Source of the DNA: JASHPR01 sp963729365
GTDB taxonomy: Bacteria; Actinomycetota; Actinomycetes; Streptosporangiales; Streptosporangiaceae
Length of the DNA stretch: 64,000 nt
Assembly: GCA_963729365.1 (NCBI GenBank)
Contig: CAVSNQ010000006.1
Span: 248,001 to 312,000 of the forward strand
Reading direction: 5' to 3'
Position 1 is the first letter of the stretch. Each line of letters begins with the position of its first letter. The translations under genes were made by a program, and so were the position numbers. Shown piece after piece: positions 43,049 to 52,617 of the stretch. The notes under the pieces are model-generated. The model was not told the origin of the DNA. It saw only the letters and a list, made by a program, of their open reading frames with translations, and did no database searches.

Positions 43049-43792
43049 TCAGGCCCAGTGGTCCTGCGAGTTGAACGCCGCGTAGATGATGGAGGTCAGC
43101 CGGTTCACCATCTCTTCCTTCGGCAGCATGACCTCAACGCTCAGCAGGTAGTTGACCCGCTCCAGCATCATCAGGCAGGCGACCGCGGTCAGTTCCGCGT
43201 GCGGCGGAACGCCGCCGCCCGGATCCGTTGCGCCGCGCGCGGCCGCCGATGCCGCGGTCATACCCTGCGTGATGGCCTCCGCGATGCGGAAGAACAACTG
43301 CAGCCCGTCGCCGTAGACCTCCTCGCCGACGACGTCGGCCGTGCTCAGGATCCGGATCACGCTGGCGTGCGCGGCGTAGGTGTCGCAGAACTTGCTGACC
43401 CAGGCGCGCAGCGCCTGCCGGCCTGCGTCGTTGGTGGTCACCACGGGGAAATCCCCGGTGATGATCTCCATGTCCCGCAGCGCGTCCCGCAGCAGCGTCT
43501 TGAACAGGTCGTCCTTGCTGGCGAAGTAGAGGTAGAAGGTGCCATGCGAGGTCTTGGCCCGGCGGACCACGTCGTCGACCCGGACCGCCTGGAACCCCCG
43601 CTCGTCGAACTCGGCAAGGCCGGCCTCGAGCAGCCTGCGCACGGTCTCCCGGCCCTGGCGGCCAAGCTCGCGTTCCTGCGCGGGCATACCGCCACCGAGA
43701 GACGGGCGTATCCGGCTCGGCCCGCCGTCCGCGGCGCCTATGGCCTCGGCTGCCTTGCCGTCCACTAGCGCGTCCCGCCCACCGTCCCGCAC
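43049..43792 (-). CDS. TetR-family regulator
   Basis: Protein of 247 residues from GTG 43792, or 212 from ATG 43687; the first 35 residues are disordered and the helix-turn-helix starts at GRETVRRLLEAGLAEFDERGFQAVRVDDVVRRAKTSHGTFYLYFASKDDLFKTL. The C-terminal domain is longer than average. Neighbours (GuaB1, sugar-lactone oxidase) do not show its target. Confidence 0.9.
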   Translation of the reverse strand: MRDGGRDALVDGKAAEAIGAADGGPSRIRPSLGGGMPAQERELGRQGRETVRRLLEAGLAEFDERGFQAVRVDDVVRRAKTSHGTFYLYFASKDDLFKTLLRDALRDMEIITGDFPVVTTNDAGRQALRAWVSKFCDTYAAHASVIRILSTADVVGEEVYGDGLQLFFRIAEAITQGMTAASAAARGATDPGGGVPPHAELTAVACLMMLERVNYLLSVEVMLPKEEMVNRLTSIIYAAFNSQDHWA

Positions 43793-43871
43793 GGTTCCAT
43801 CAGGCGTGGTTCCTTCCTGTGCGGTCTTCTCAAGCGCGGTTACGACGGATCAAGTCGATTTCGTACCGCGT

Positions 43872-45230
43872 TCACGGGCCGAGTACCTGGGCCAGGTAAG
43901 CGTTACCGAACCGGCGCTCCGGGTCGAGTTCATCGCGCAGCGCGACAAAATCCCCGTGCTTAGGATACGCCTGGCGCAGGTACTCCGCGGTTCTGGTGTG
44001 CATCTTGCCCCAGTGCGGCCGCCCGGCCGCCGCGGTCATCACGGCCTCCATGTCACGGAAGTACTCCTCATGCGCCGAGGCGTGGAACACGTGGATCGCG
44101 ATATAGGCGCTGTCCCGGCCGTAGGCGGTGGACAACCAGGGATCGTCACCGGGGGTGACCCGGACCTCGATCGGGAAGCTGATCCGCCAGTCCCGGCGCG
44201 CGAACAGGGCCCTGACCTCGCCGAGTACATCGGCCAGCGACTCGCGCGGGATCGCGTACTCCTGCTCCTTGAACCGGACCCGCCGCGGGCTGGTGAAGAC
44301 CCGGTACGCGGCGTCGACGTAGCTGCGCGATCCGAGCGCCTTCCCGGCCGCGCCGTTGACCGTCTTGATCACCGCGGGGAACGCGTGCCCGAGCCTGCAG
44401 GTCGCCCCGAACACCGTGTTGGACAGGAATTCGTCATCGAGCAGGTACCGGAATCTGCTCAGCGGCCGCGGCGGCCCCGCCGCCCGGTTGTTCCGCTTGG
44501 TCAGGCAGCCCTCGGTGTGCGGAAACCAGTAGAACTCGAAGTGCTCGTTCTCCGACGTCAATTCGTCCAGCCGGGCGATCACCTCGGACCAGCGCATCGG
44601 TTCCTCGCGCGCCTCGAGCAGGAATGCGGGAACGACCCGGAACGTCACGGCGGTCACCACTCCGAGCGCGCCCAGCCCGACCCGGGCGGCGTCGAAGAGG
44701 CCTGGCCGGGGGCTGGCGGGCGGGGACGCCGCGGGTGGGGGACCGGCGGGCGCGTCCGCGGCGCAGGTCACGATCGTCCCGTCGGCCAGCACCAGCTCCA
44801 GGCCGGCCACCTGGGCCGCCATGCCGCCGATGTCGCGGCCGGTGCCGTGGGTGCCGGTCTGGATCGCGCCGGCCACGGTCTGCACCTGGATGTCGCCCAT
44901 GTTGGCCAGCGAAAGCCCGCGGGCCAGCAGTTCGGCGTTGAGCACCTGCAGCGGGCAGCCGGCCTCGACCGTGGCCAGCCCGGCCGCGGCATCCACCGAC
45001 CTGATGCCGGTCAGGGCGCCGGGAAGGAGCAGCACGCCGTCGGTGACCGCGGCCGGGGTGAACGAATGCCCGGTGCCGGCCATCCGCACGGTCAGCCCAT
45101 CAGCGGCCGCCCGGCGGACCTCGGCCGCCACGTCGTTGGCCGAGCGCGGCCGGGCGGTCCTGGCCGGCCGCGCTGACTCGTTGCCTGCCCAGTTCCGCCA
45201 CGTCGCGCCGGGCCGGTCAGATATCCGCAT
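43872..45230 (-). CDS. FAD-linked sugar-lactone oxidase (D-arabinono-1,4-lactone/L-gulonolactone oxidase type)
   Basis: Protein of 452 residues. N-terminal FAD-binding (VAO/PCMH) domain with RMAGTGHSFTPAAVTDG, whose His is the site of covalent flavin in related aldonolactone oxidases; GTHGTGRDIGGMA; and C-terminal ALO domain ending RPHWGKMHTR..LDPERRFGNAYLAQVLG, where HWGK and the Lys-His pair are typical. ATG 45230 starts MRISDRPGATWRNWAGNES, the usual opening of the family. Likely oxidises a sugar lactone or alditol with oxygen, giving H2O2. Confidence 0.92.
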   Translation of the reverse strand: MRISDRPGATWRNWAGNESARPARTARPRSANDVAAEVRRAAADGLTVRMAGTGHSFTPAAVTDGVLLLPGALTGIRSVDAAAGLATVEAGCPLQVLNAELLARGLSLANMGDIQVQTVAGAIQTGTHGTGRDIGGMAAQVAGLELVLADGTIVTCAADAPAGPPPAASPPASPRPGLFDAARVGLGALGVVTAVTFRVVPAFLLEAREEPMRWSEVIARLDELTSENEHFEFYWFPHTEGCLTKRNNRAAGPPRPLSRFRYLLDDEFLSNTVFGATCRLGHAFPAVIKTVNGAAGKALGSRSYVDAAYRVFTSPRRVRFKEQEYAIPRESLADVLGEVRALFARRDWRISFPIEVRVTPGDDPWLSTAYGRDSAYIAIHVFHASAHEEYFRDMEAVMTAAAGRPHWGKMHTRTAEYLRQAYPKHGDFVALRDELDPERRFGNAYLAQVLGP

Positions 45231-45398
45231 CGGCCCATTCTGCCGGTTCCGCTGGGTGCGCTGGGTGCGGCATTGCCCGCTACCCTCCGCCATGAACCGT
45301 ATCTCAGGTCTCAGGCGTTTCTTCACTAGTTGCGCTACCGCTCACCGGGAATTGGGTAATGTCCTTTTCGGGAGTGGCGAGGGGCCGGGTTAGGGTAT

Positions 45399-46556
45399 AT
45401 GGCGATGATGGGACGGCTGATCCGGCAGCGGTTGATCAGGCCCAAAGGGTCAGCCGCCGCTTCCGGGTCGCTCATGCTCCGCGGCATGGCAGGCTGCAGC
45501 GCACTCGTCCTGATCGGGGTCGGCGCGTACGCCGGGATCGTCCGGCCCGCCTCCGGGTCGGGCGGTGCGACGGCGGCGGCCGCTGCGCCGGGCAATGCCG
45601 CCACCTCGTTCCGGCAGATCATCCTGCCCGATCTGCTGATCGTCTCGCCCGCGGGGCTCAGCAACCAGCAGCTGACCAGCCTGGGCAAGATCACCGGCGT
45701 CCGGAACATGATCGCCTTCGACGGTGCGGAGATCAAGGCGGGCCGCCAGCCGGTCAGCGTGATCGGCGTGAACCCGGCTCAGTTCCGGTCCTGGGTGCCG
45801 CTGCAGACCGCGTCGGACCAGCCCTTCTGGACGGCGCTGGCCAGCGGTCAGTTCGTCGCCTCCCAGGCCGCGCGGGCCAGCCTGGGCCTGCGCCCCGGCG
45901 CCAGCTATCAGCTGACCGGCGCCGCGACGCGGACCGTGCGGTTCGGTGCGTCGGCGGCGCTCGGCATCGGCGGAGTCGACCTGCTCGTCGACACCCAGGT
46001 GTCCGGCGAGCTCGGCCTGGTGCACCGGGTCGCGGCGCTGATCAGCGCGCCCGGCGCCCGACTGGCCGAGCTGACCGCCAAGGTCAAGGCGGTGCTCGGG
46101 CCATCGGCCAAGATCGTCAGCCTGCGCCAGCAGCAGCTTCCCGTCACGCAGCCCGTGTCCGGCCAGCTGCCCACCAGCTACCTGCAGCTGTTCCAGGACT
46201 CGGCGGCCAGGTACTGCCCGGGCATGTCCTGGACGGTGCTGGCCGCGATCGGCCAGATCGAGAGCGCGGACGGGACCAACGTGGGCCCGTCGCCGGCCTG
46301 CGCGCTCGGGCCGATGCAGTTCCTGCCGTCGACGTGGGCGATCTGGGGCATCGACGGGTTCGGCCAGACCGGCCCGCCGGACATCATGAACCCCTATGAC
46401 GCGGTGGCGTCGGCCGCGCGGATGCTGTGCGCTGACGGAGCGGCGGCCGGCGGCAGTGCCCTGTCCGCCGCCATCTTCGACTACAACCACGCCGGCTGGT
46501 ACGTCAGCGAGGTGCTCTCGCTGGCCGCCGAGTACGCCCAGGACTACTCCTCCTGA
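45399..46556 (+). CDS. Membrane-anchored lytic transglycosylase
   Basis: Protein of 385 residues with one N-terminal membrane helix (GMAGCSALVLIGVGAYAGIV) and an extracellular region. The C-terminal SLT/Slt70-like domain reads SWTVLAAIGQIESADGTN.. with the catalytic Glu in QIES, then CALGPMQFLPSTWAIWG.., NPYDAVASAARMLC and FDYNHAGWYVSEVL. Cleaves peptidoglycan glycan strands with 1,6-anhydro ends. The central ~200 residues form an uncharacterised domain. Divergent from the lactone oxidase gene. Confidence 0.9.
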   Translation: MAMMGRLIRQRLIRPKGSAAASGSLMLRGMAGCSALVLIGVGAYAGIVRPASGSGGATAAAAAPGNAATSFRQIILPDLLIVSPAGLSNQQLTSLGKITGVRNMIAFDGAEIKAGRQPVSVIGVNPAQFRSWVPLQTASDQPFWTALASGQFVASQAARASLGLRPGASYQLTGAATRTVRFGASAALGIGGVDLLVDTQVSGELGLVHRVAALISAPGARLAELTAKVKAVLGPSAKIVSLRQQQLPVTQPVSGQLPTSYLQLFQDSAARYCPGMSWTVLAAIGQIESADGTNVGPSPACALGPMQFLPSTWAIWGIDGFGQTGPPDIMNPYDAVASAARMLCADGAAAGGSALSAAIFDYNHAGWYVSEVLSLAAEYAQDYSS

Positions 46557-46612
46557 TCTGGCCCTAGGGCTGACCGGGCGGGTCAGCGCGCACGGCCTGG
46601 TTGGATGGTGAC

Positions 46613-47648
46613 ATGCCGCGTTACGACGCCTTCCTGCTCGTGTCCTTCGGCGGCCCCGAGGGCCCGGACGAGGTGATCCCGTTCCTGGAGAACGTCACCC
46701 GCGGCCGCGGCGTGCCGCGGGAGCGGCTGGACCAGGTGGCCGAGCACTACTACCGGTTCGGCGGCGTCAGCCCGATCAACCAGCAGTGCCGCGACCTGCT
46801 CGCCGCGGTCGAGAAAGACTTCGCGGCCAGCGGCATCGACCTGCCCGTCTACTGGGGCAACCGGAACGCCGATCCGATGCTGGCCGACACCGTGGCGGCC
46901 ATGGCCGCCGACGGCAGGCGGCACGCGATCGCGTTCGTGACGTCGGCCTACAGCTCCTATTCGGGTTGCCGGCAGTACCTGGAGGACATCGAGCGGGCCA
47001 GGGCGGCGGTGCCGGACGCCCCGCGGATCGACAAGCTGCGGCCCTACTTCAACCACCCGGGCTTCATCGAGCCGCTCGCCGATGCCGCGCGGAGCGCTGC
47101 CGAGTCGCTGCCGGCTTCCGTTCAGGGCAGTTATGACCTTGTCTTTACCGCGCACAGCATCCCCGAGGCGATGGCCGGCGCCAGCGGGCCGGCCGGGCGC
47201 GTATCCCCGGCAGCTCGCCGAGGCATCGCGGCTGGTCGCCGAGCGGGTCGGCCGGGCCGGCTCCTGGCGGCTCGCCTACCAGAGCCGCAGCGGCCCGCCG
47301 TCGGTGCCCTGGCTCGGCCCCGATATCGGCGACTGCCTCACCGGCCTGGCCGGGTCCGGCTCCCGGGCGGTGGTCCTCGTCCCCGTCGGGTTCATCTCCG
47401 ATCACATGGAGGTCGTCTTCGACCTTGACGTGGAGGCGGCGCAGGCCGCCGGCCGGCTCGGCCTGCCGCTGGCGCGGGCGGCGACGCCCGGCACGGACCC
47501 GCGATTCGTCGCCATGATCAGTGAGCTGGTGGCCGAGCGGCAGGACGGGCGGCCGCCGCGAGCGCTCGGCGACCTCGGGCCGGCTCTCGATGTGTGCGGC
47601 AGCGGCTGCTGCGGGGCCGGTGCCGTCAGGCCGCGGGGTTCGGTATGA
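46613..47648 (+). CDS. hemH: Coproporphyrin/protoporphyrin ferrochelatase, frame-broken
   Basis: Inserts Fe(II) into the porphyrin at the end of haem synthesis. One frame from ATG 46613 reads MPRYDAFLLVSFGGPEGPDEVIPFL.., VSPINQQ, NRNADPMLADTV, FVTSAYSSYSGCRQY and the catalytic FTAHSIPEAMA. From about 47200 the sense moves to the next frame (YPRQLAEASRLVAERVG.., WLGPDIGDCLTGLA, VVLVPVGFISDHMEVVFDLD) up to DVCGSGCCGAG, the Cys cluster that binds 2Fe-2S in actinobacterial enzymes. One extra base in the run around 47185-47205 explains it. As the enzyme is normally essential, an assembly error is more likely than decay. Stop overlaps the next ATG. Confidence 0.9.
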
Positions 47649-48484
47649 GCCCGCCGGGCACGGCCGGCCTGCTCGAGCTGGCCAGCACGGTCGCGGTGGC
47701 GGCGGGCCTGCTGCTGATCGGCAGCGGCGGCCGTCCCGAGGTGGTGGCCACCAAGTCGAGCCCGACCGACGTGGTGACCGAGGCGGATCACGCCGCGGAG
47801 GCGCTGATCAGGGATCTGATCGGCGAAGCGCGGCCCGGTGACCGGATCCTCGGCGAGGAGGGTGGCGAGACCGGTTCCGGTTCCGGTGTCCGCTGGATCG
47901 TGGACCCGCTGGACGGCACCGTCAACTACCTGTACGGGCTGCCCGACTGGGCGGTCAGCATCGCCGCCGAGGTGGACGGCGCGGTCGTGGCCGGCGCGGT
48001 GTTCGTGCCGCGGCGCGATGAGCTGTACAGCGCCGGGCTGGGCGGTGGCGCCTGGCTGAGTTCGGGTGCCCTGGACTGGCGCGGCGAGGACGCGGAGCCG
48101 CCGGCCAAGCTGGCCTGCAACCAGGGGGTGCCGCTCGACCGGGCGCTGGTGGCGACGGGTTTCGGGTACCAGGCGGAGCGGCGCCTGGTCCAGGGCGAGG
48201 TGCTGCGGGGCGTGCTGCCCCGGGTGCGGGACATCCGGCGCGGCGGGTCGGCCGCCGTGGATCTGTGCTCGGTGGCCTCCGGCCGCCTGGATGCCTTCTA
48301 CGAGCGGGGCCTCAACCCATGGGACATCGCCGCGGGCGGCCTGATCGCGGCTGAGGCCGGAGCGCAGGTAACCGGGCTGCACGGCCGGCCGGCGAGCCAT
48401 TCGATGACGATCGCGGCCGCGCCGCCGCTCCTGGGCGAGCTGCACGACCTGCTGGCCAGCCTGGACCCGGAGCGGGACGGCTGA
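47645..48484 (+). CDS. Inositol monophosphatase family protein
   Basis: Protein of 279 residues. Metal-binding motifs: Glu71/Glu72 (ILGEEGG), Asp87-x-x-Asp90 in WIVDPLDGTVNYLYGLP and the distal NPWDIAAGGLIAAEAGA. Hydrolyses phosphate esters of inositol or similar polyols; in actinobacteria such enzymes may serve phosphatidylinositol, histidinol or NADP metabolism. ATG 47645 overlaps the ferrochelatase stop (ATGA), so the two are co-translated. Convergent with the pseudokinase gene. Confidence 0.93.
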   Translation: MSPPGTAGLLELASTVAVAAGLLLIGSGGRPEVVATKSSPTDVVTEADHAAEALIRDLIGEARPGDRILGEEGGETGSGSGVRWIVDPLDGTVNYLYGLPDWAVSIAAEVDGAVVAGAVFVPRRDELYSAGLGGGAWLSSGALDWRGEDAEPPAKLACNQGVPLDRALVATGFGYQAERRLVQGEVLRGVLPRVRDIRRGGSAAVDLCSVASGRLDAFYERGLNPWDIAAGGLIAAEAGAQVTGLHGRPASHSMTIAAAPPLLGELHDLLASLDPERDG

Positions 48485-48485
48485 C

Positions 48486-49787
48486 CTAGGTAGCCTTCCC
48501 CAGCGTGCCGGTCGCGGCGGGCGCTCCCTTTCCCTTGAAGCGGAACTGCATGGTGTTCCCCGACACCGGGATGAGGGTGACCACGCCACGCTGGCACGGG
48601 CCCTTGACGATTCCCTGGTTCAGGGTCAGGGTGCCGAAGGTATCGGACACCAGGCTGAGGTGGTCGACGCAGGAGAACGAGCCCGAGTAGCGGACGGTTC
48701 CCCCGGAGGCGCCGGCGGTCAGGCTCACCTGGACGCTGACGCTGAACGCGCCGGACGGGCTGTTCTGGCTGACCTGGCCGGACCAGGTGCCTGCCACGGA
48801 GGCGGGAACCTTCGCCGTGCGGGCCGGCTGGCTGGCGTGCGGCGGCTTCTGGGTCGCTGTCTTCGCCGCGGCGGGCGGCCGGCTGCCCTGGTGGCTCTGA
48901 TTCTCGGCGATGCGGATGACCACGGCGATGGCCAGGATGCAGGCGATGACCCCGGCGGCCCACCAGATCATCACCGCCCGGCTCGTCCGGGTCCGGCGCG
49001 GCCCTTCCGGGGCCTCGGCCGGGCCAGGCGGCAGCGCGGCGGGCGCTGCGCGCCTTGAACCCTCCCCGAGCACTCCGGCGGGCGGATCGCTGTCACCGAG
49101 GAGTTCGACCACGACGGACCGGGCGGATGGCTGGTCGCCTGGTCCCCCGGAGAGGCACTGGGTGACGAGCGTACGCAGCGGCTCGGGCAGCAGTTCCAGG
49201 TCTTCGTAGGCCGGCTCTGGTGACCCGCCGACCGCCGCGAACAGCACCGTCTGCGCCCAGGCGCGCATGTCGGCAGCCGGGGTCGCGGAGCCGTAGGGCG
49301 GGGTGATCCCGAACTCGATGACCAGCGGCCCGTCCGCGCCGAGCACGACATACTCGGGGCCGAAGTCCCCGTGGACCAGCCCGGCCTGGTGGACGGCGGC
49401 CAGCCCGGTGGCGGTCCCGATGGCCAGCGCCTCGAGATCGCCGTCCTCCCACGCCCCTTCCTCGGTGACGAACTCACGCAGCGAGGGGCCGGCGACGTAC
49501 TCGCTGACCAGGTACGCCTGCTTGCCCTCGAATCCGGACCCCAGAATCCGCGCGGCGCAGAACGGCGCCACCCGGGAGGCCGCGTTCGCCTCCGCGGTGA
49601 ACCGGTCCCGGTCGGCGGGATCCGCGGTCCAGTCGCCATCGAGCAGCGTGACGGTCAGGTCGCTGCCATCGACGGTCTTGGCCAGGTAGAACGGACCGGG
49701 GCCGGGCATCCCCGCGATGCGCCCGGTCAGCCGGTAGCGGCCGATGCGACTCGGATCGTCGGCATGCAGCGGCTCGACGTGGGGCAT
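48486..49787 (-). CDS. Membrane-bound pseudokinase of the Ser/Thr kinase (PknB-like) family
   Basis: About 433 residues: kinase-like domain (1-260), one membrane helix (MIWWAAGVIACILAIAVVIRIA) and an extracellular beta domain of ~150 residues with one Cys pair. Almost every catalytic residue is changed: the VAIK Lys is Thr47 (LTVTLL); the HRDLKxxN loop is HGDFGPEY (139-146), so Lys and Asn are lost; DFG is EFG (158-160). The regulatory Glu of helix C remains. It therefore probably cannot phosphorylate and acts as a binding or scaffold protein. ATG 49787 has GCGGAG seven bases upstream; ATG 49808 is possible. Confidence 0.85.
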   Translation of the reverse strand: MPHVEPLHADDPSRIGRYRLTGRIAGMPGPGPFYLAKTVDGSDLTVTLLDGDWTADPADRDRFTAEANAASRVAPFCAARILGSGFEGKQAYLVSEYVAGPSLREFVTEEGAWEDGDLEALAIGTATGLAAVHQAGLVHGDFGPEYVVLGADGPLVIEFGITPPYGSATPAADMRAWAQTVLFAAVGGSPEPAYEDLELLPEPLRTLVTQCLSGGPGDQPSARSVVVELLGDSDPPAGVLGEGSRRAAPAALPPGPAEAPEGPRRTRTSRAVMIWWAAGVIACILAIAVVIRIAENQSHQGSRPPAAAKTATQKPPHASQPARTAKVPASVAGTWSGQVSQNSPSGAFSVSVQVSLTAGASGGTVRYSGSFSCVDHLSLVSDTFGTLTLNQGIVKGPCQRGVVTLIPVSGNTMQFRFKGKGAPAATGTLGKAT

Positions 49788-50084
49788 AAACCGTCTCCGC
49801 GGGGTCATGCAGGCTGACTTGGCACGCGATTTGTACCATACGCACGCTTCTGCCTGCTAGTGGCGTTGATGGAGGAAGTTATCACCCGAGATTTTAGATG
49901 GAATGCGAGGAGTAAGGCGATCCTCACGAGCAGGGTCCGCCACGACGCGAACCGCCGGGGATGCTCGGTACGTGTACCAGGCGCCGGGACGTGACAGAAT
50001 TCCCCGCCGGATTCGGGCACAACCGAGGCCTCCCGAGCGTTACACCCGCGCGATAGGTGAAGAAGATGGAGGGGTTAGGGCCAC

Positions 50085-50384
50085 ATGGCTACCGACTACG
50101 ACAGCCCGAGGAAGACCGACGACGAGCTGAGCGAGGACAGCCTGCAGGAGCTTCAGGCGCGCCGGATGGACAAGTCATCGACCGCGATCGACATCGATCC
50201 CGACGATGTGGCTGAGTCGCTGGAACTGCCCGGAGCGGACCTGTCGAACGAGGAACTCTCGTTCCACGTGATCCCGCGCCGGGCTGACGAGTTCACTTGC
50301 TCGAGCTGCTTCCTCGTGCACCACAGGAGCCAGCTCGCCGAGACGCGCGGCGGCCGGCTTGTGTGCCGGGAGTGTGCGGCCTAG
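50085..50384 (+). CDS. DUF4193 zinc-ribbon protein
   Basis: Protein of 99 residues, MATDYDSPRKTDDELSEDS.., with an acidic first half and a C-terminal zinc ribbon (FTCSSCFLVHHRSQL..LVCRECA, two CxxC). The length, the DELSEDSL and NEELSFHVIPRRADEFTC elements match DUF4193, an actinobacteria-restricted family of unknown role, often highly conserved and probably nucleic-acid or polymerase associated (inference). Confidence 0.92.
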   Translation: MATDYDSPRKTDDELSEDSLQELQARRMDKSSTAIDIDPDDVAESLELPGADLSNEELSFHVIPRRADEFTCSSCFLVHHRSQLAETRGGRLVCRECAA

Positions 50385-50500
50385 GCCGGTCTGGCACTGT
50401 GATGCCAGGGCGGCCAGGCCGCAAGCCGTGCACGACGCCGTGCATGGTTGCTGGCATGCCCTGAGCCGCTGTGCGTCCGGCCGTCCGGCCGTCTGGCCGT
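50385..50500. repeat. Short intergenic region with small hairpins and GGCCGTCC-type tandem repeat
   Basis: CTGGCACTGTGATGCCAG is a small inverted repeat (about 50390-50407), GCACGACGCCGTGC another, and CCGGCCGT/CTGGCCGT is repeated three times near 50477-50500. It separates convergent genes and may terminate both. Confidence 0.45.
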
Positions 50501-51982
50501 TCAGCCGCTGAGGGCCCAGATTCTGCGCTCGTCGCCACGCGGGTCCGCCTGAAGCCCGCCACCGGGGGAGTCGAACATCATCACGGGGTAGCTGTCGTCG
50601 AAGGAGTGCCATCCTGGATCGCCATCGCGGGCGAAGGTGATCCAGGCGGCGTGCATCCGGTCGGCTAGCTCAGCCGGCGGTGTCGGGCCGAGCGCCAGCT
50701 CGGCGCCGTCTGCCGAGAGGTTGTCGAAGACAAAGGGAATCTCGAGCGAGTGGCACGCGCCGAGCCCGCCGACCGGGCTCGGCCACGCGAATTCGTAAAT
50801 ATACGTCGGGGCGGCCCCGGTGGCGCGGGCCTCGGCCACGGCCAGCCCGGGAAGCCGGAAGAACCGGTCGGTGAGGATGGCGGCGAACAGGTCACCCGGG
50901 GACGCATCCGGCCGGTTGGCCCGGTAGAGATCGGCCACCGCCGGGCCGATACCGAGCACCGGGAGCAGGCCGGCCAGTCCCTCCTCGGTCACCAGGCCCG
51001 CAACGCCGGTCGGAACGAGGAAGAGCCGGTACTCCTCGGTCGTCGTGCCGGTCAGCAGCGTTACCCCGGATCCGGCGCCCGTTGTTATCGCCGCCAGCGG
51101 GTGAACGGGCATCAGGTCGCCGTCGATGACCGGGATGAACGCCATCGAGCTGGCCACGATCGTCGCGCCGAAGCGCGCGGGATCGGGCTGGGCGGACAGC
51201 GCGTCCCGCACCGCGATCTGGCCCTGGATGAGCTCGGGCAGGCCGACCTCGGCCAGGCTCGCCGCGGTGGCCTCGCGGCCGACCGCGAGACCGAGTTCCT
51301 TGGCCACGAGGGCCGCGTCCGCCGGGTCGGCGGCCGCCTGCACGGAGCCGCTCTGCGTGATCGCCTTGGCGAACAGGCCCTGGGCGCGCGGCAGAGACAG
51401 CAGCGTGGTCACGCTCATCGCCCCGGCGGACTCGCCGAACACCGTGACGTTGCCGGGGTCGCCGCCGAACGCCGCGATGTTGTCGCGCACCCACTCCAGC
51501 GCCGCGATCTGGTCGAGCAGGCCGCGGTTGGCCGGGACGTCGGGCAGCAGCGCAAAGCCGTCCACGCCCAGCCGGTAGTTGAGGCTGACCAGCACGACGC
51601 CGTCCCGGGCGAACGCATGGCCGTCGTAGCTGGGGATAGCCGAGTTGCCGTTGCTGAACGCGCCGCCGTGGATCCAGACCATGACCGGAAGCCCGACCCG
51701 GCCCGGGTCGGGTGTCCACACGTTCACGGTGAGCCAGTCGTCACCGGGGATGTTCGGCTCGGGCAGCAGCACGTCGAACGGCGCCGCGTAGTCCGGTTTC
51801 GGCGGGGTCGCGCTGAACCGGTCGGCCTCGCGGATCCCGTCCCACGCCGGCGGAGGGACCGGGGGCCGGAACCGCAGCGGACCGGTCGGGCTGGCCGCAT
51901 ACGGGATTCCGAGGAAGCTGGCCACGCCGTCCCGCACCTGGCCGCGGACTCTGCCGTAGGTGGTGATCACAGTCGGTCCCAT
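50501..51982 (-). CDS. Type-B carboxylesterase
   Basis: Protein of about 493 residues of the carboxylesterase/acetylcholinesterase family: oxyanion hole VMVWIHGGAFSNGN, nucleophile Ser185 in FGESAGAMSV, acid Glu in GTTTEEYRLF and His in GACHSLEIPFVF. No signal peptide; ATG 51982 (MGPTVITTYGRVRG) matches the family's usual N-terminus, so the seven residues before it are probably not translated. Substrate unknown. Confidence 0.93.
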   Translation of the reverse strand: MGPTVITTYGRVRGQVRDGVASFLGIPYAASPTGPLRFRPPVPPPAWDGIREADRFSATPPKPDYAAPFDVLLPEPNIPGDDWLTVNVWTPDPGRVGLPVMVWIHGGAFSNGNSAIPSYDGHAFARDGVVLVSLNYRLGVDGFALLPDVPANRGLLDQIAALEWVRDNIAAFGGDPGNVTVFGESAGAMSVTTLLSLPRAQGLFAKAITQSGSVQAAADPADAALVAKELGLAVGREATAASLAEVGLPELIQGQIAVRDALSAQPDPARFGATIVASSMAFIPVIDGDLMPVHPLAAITTGAGSGVTLLTGTTTEEYRLFLVPTGVAGLVTEEGLAGLLPVLGIGPAVADLYRANRPDASPGDLFAAILTDRFFRLPGLAVAEARATGAAPTYIYEFAWPSPVGGLGACHSLEIPFVFDNLSADGAELALGPTPPAELADRMHAAWITFARDGDPGWHSFDDSYPVMMFDSPGGGLQADPRGDERRIWALSG

Positions 51983-52010
51983 GGCCGAACTTTGCCACGT
52001 CACCGCGGAC

Positions 52011-52514
52011 TTAAGCTAGGTAGCCCGCTGAAATAGGCCCGGCCGAGTCGAGGTAGGCGCGCAGGTCGCGTACGAGCATCGCGATCTCTGGCTCTTGGCC
52101 GCGACGGGCGTCCGGCCACTCATCCACGCCGTCCCACCAGTACTCGCGCGGAGTGCCCGGATACCTCGGCAGCAGGTGAACGTGCAGGTGGGGGAGCCTG
52201 TCACCGATCACGGCCGCGTAGACATGCTCGGCCCGGGCGACATCGCGCAGGGCCCGGCTGGCCCGGGAGCACCACCAGCCCACGGCCTGCGCCTCGGCGT
52301 CGGTGAGATCGGCCAGACCCGGCGCGTGCCGCCTGGGCTCCACGAACAGGTATCCCAGGTAGGCCGGGGCGCCGGAGCGGCCCGGCGCATCCGGCGACAG
52401 GTGGGAGACGACGACCAGGTCATCCTGGCCGACCGGGCCGCCCGGCAGCAGCGATCCCTGCTCCGTGTGCTTAAGGCAGACAAAGCATTCCGCTTCGGGC
52501 TCCGTGTTGGTCAT
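52011..52514 (-). CDS. HIT-family nucleotide hydrolase/transferase-like protein
   Basis: Protein of 167 residues with Cys-x-x-Cys near the start (ECFVCLKH), GYLFVEPRRHAPGLADLTDAEA and the histidine triad HLHVHLLPRYPGTP. The triad attacks nucleoside phosphates; the pattern resembles Fhit/HINT-like proteins. ATG 52514 gives a normal length. Confidence 0.88.
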   Translation of the reverse strand: MTNTEPEAECFVCLKHTEQGSLLPGGPVGQDDLVVVSHLSPDAPGRSGAPAYLGYLFVEPRRHAPGLADLTDAEAQAVGWWCSRASRALRDVARAEHVYAAVIGDRLPHLHVHLLPRYPGTPREYWWDGVDEWPDARRGQEPEIAMLVRDLRAYLDSAGPISAGYLA

Positions 52515-52617
52515 GGCCACAATCCTGGCATCTCGCGAGCGGGGAGAATGGCTAAGCAGCCACGATGGGACCGCTGTGACCCGAGAGAGTGGCGGGCGGC
52601 AGGGGAGAGGAGAGCGC

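Noticed and set aside
43895..43907. GGTAAGCGTTACC similar to the LacI operator
   Set aside because: It is one base short of the palindrome and lies inside the 3' coding part of the lactone oxidase (QVLG.. region); likely chance.
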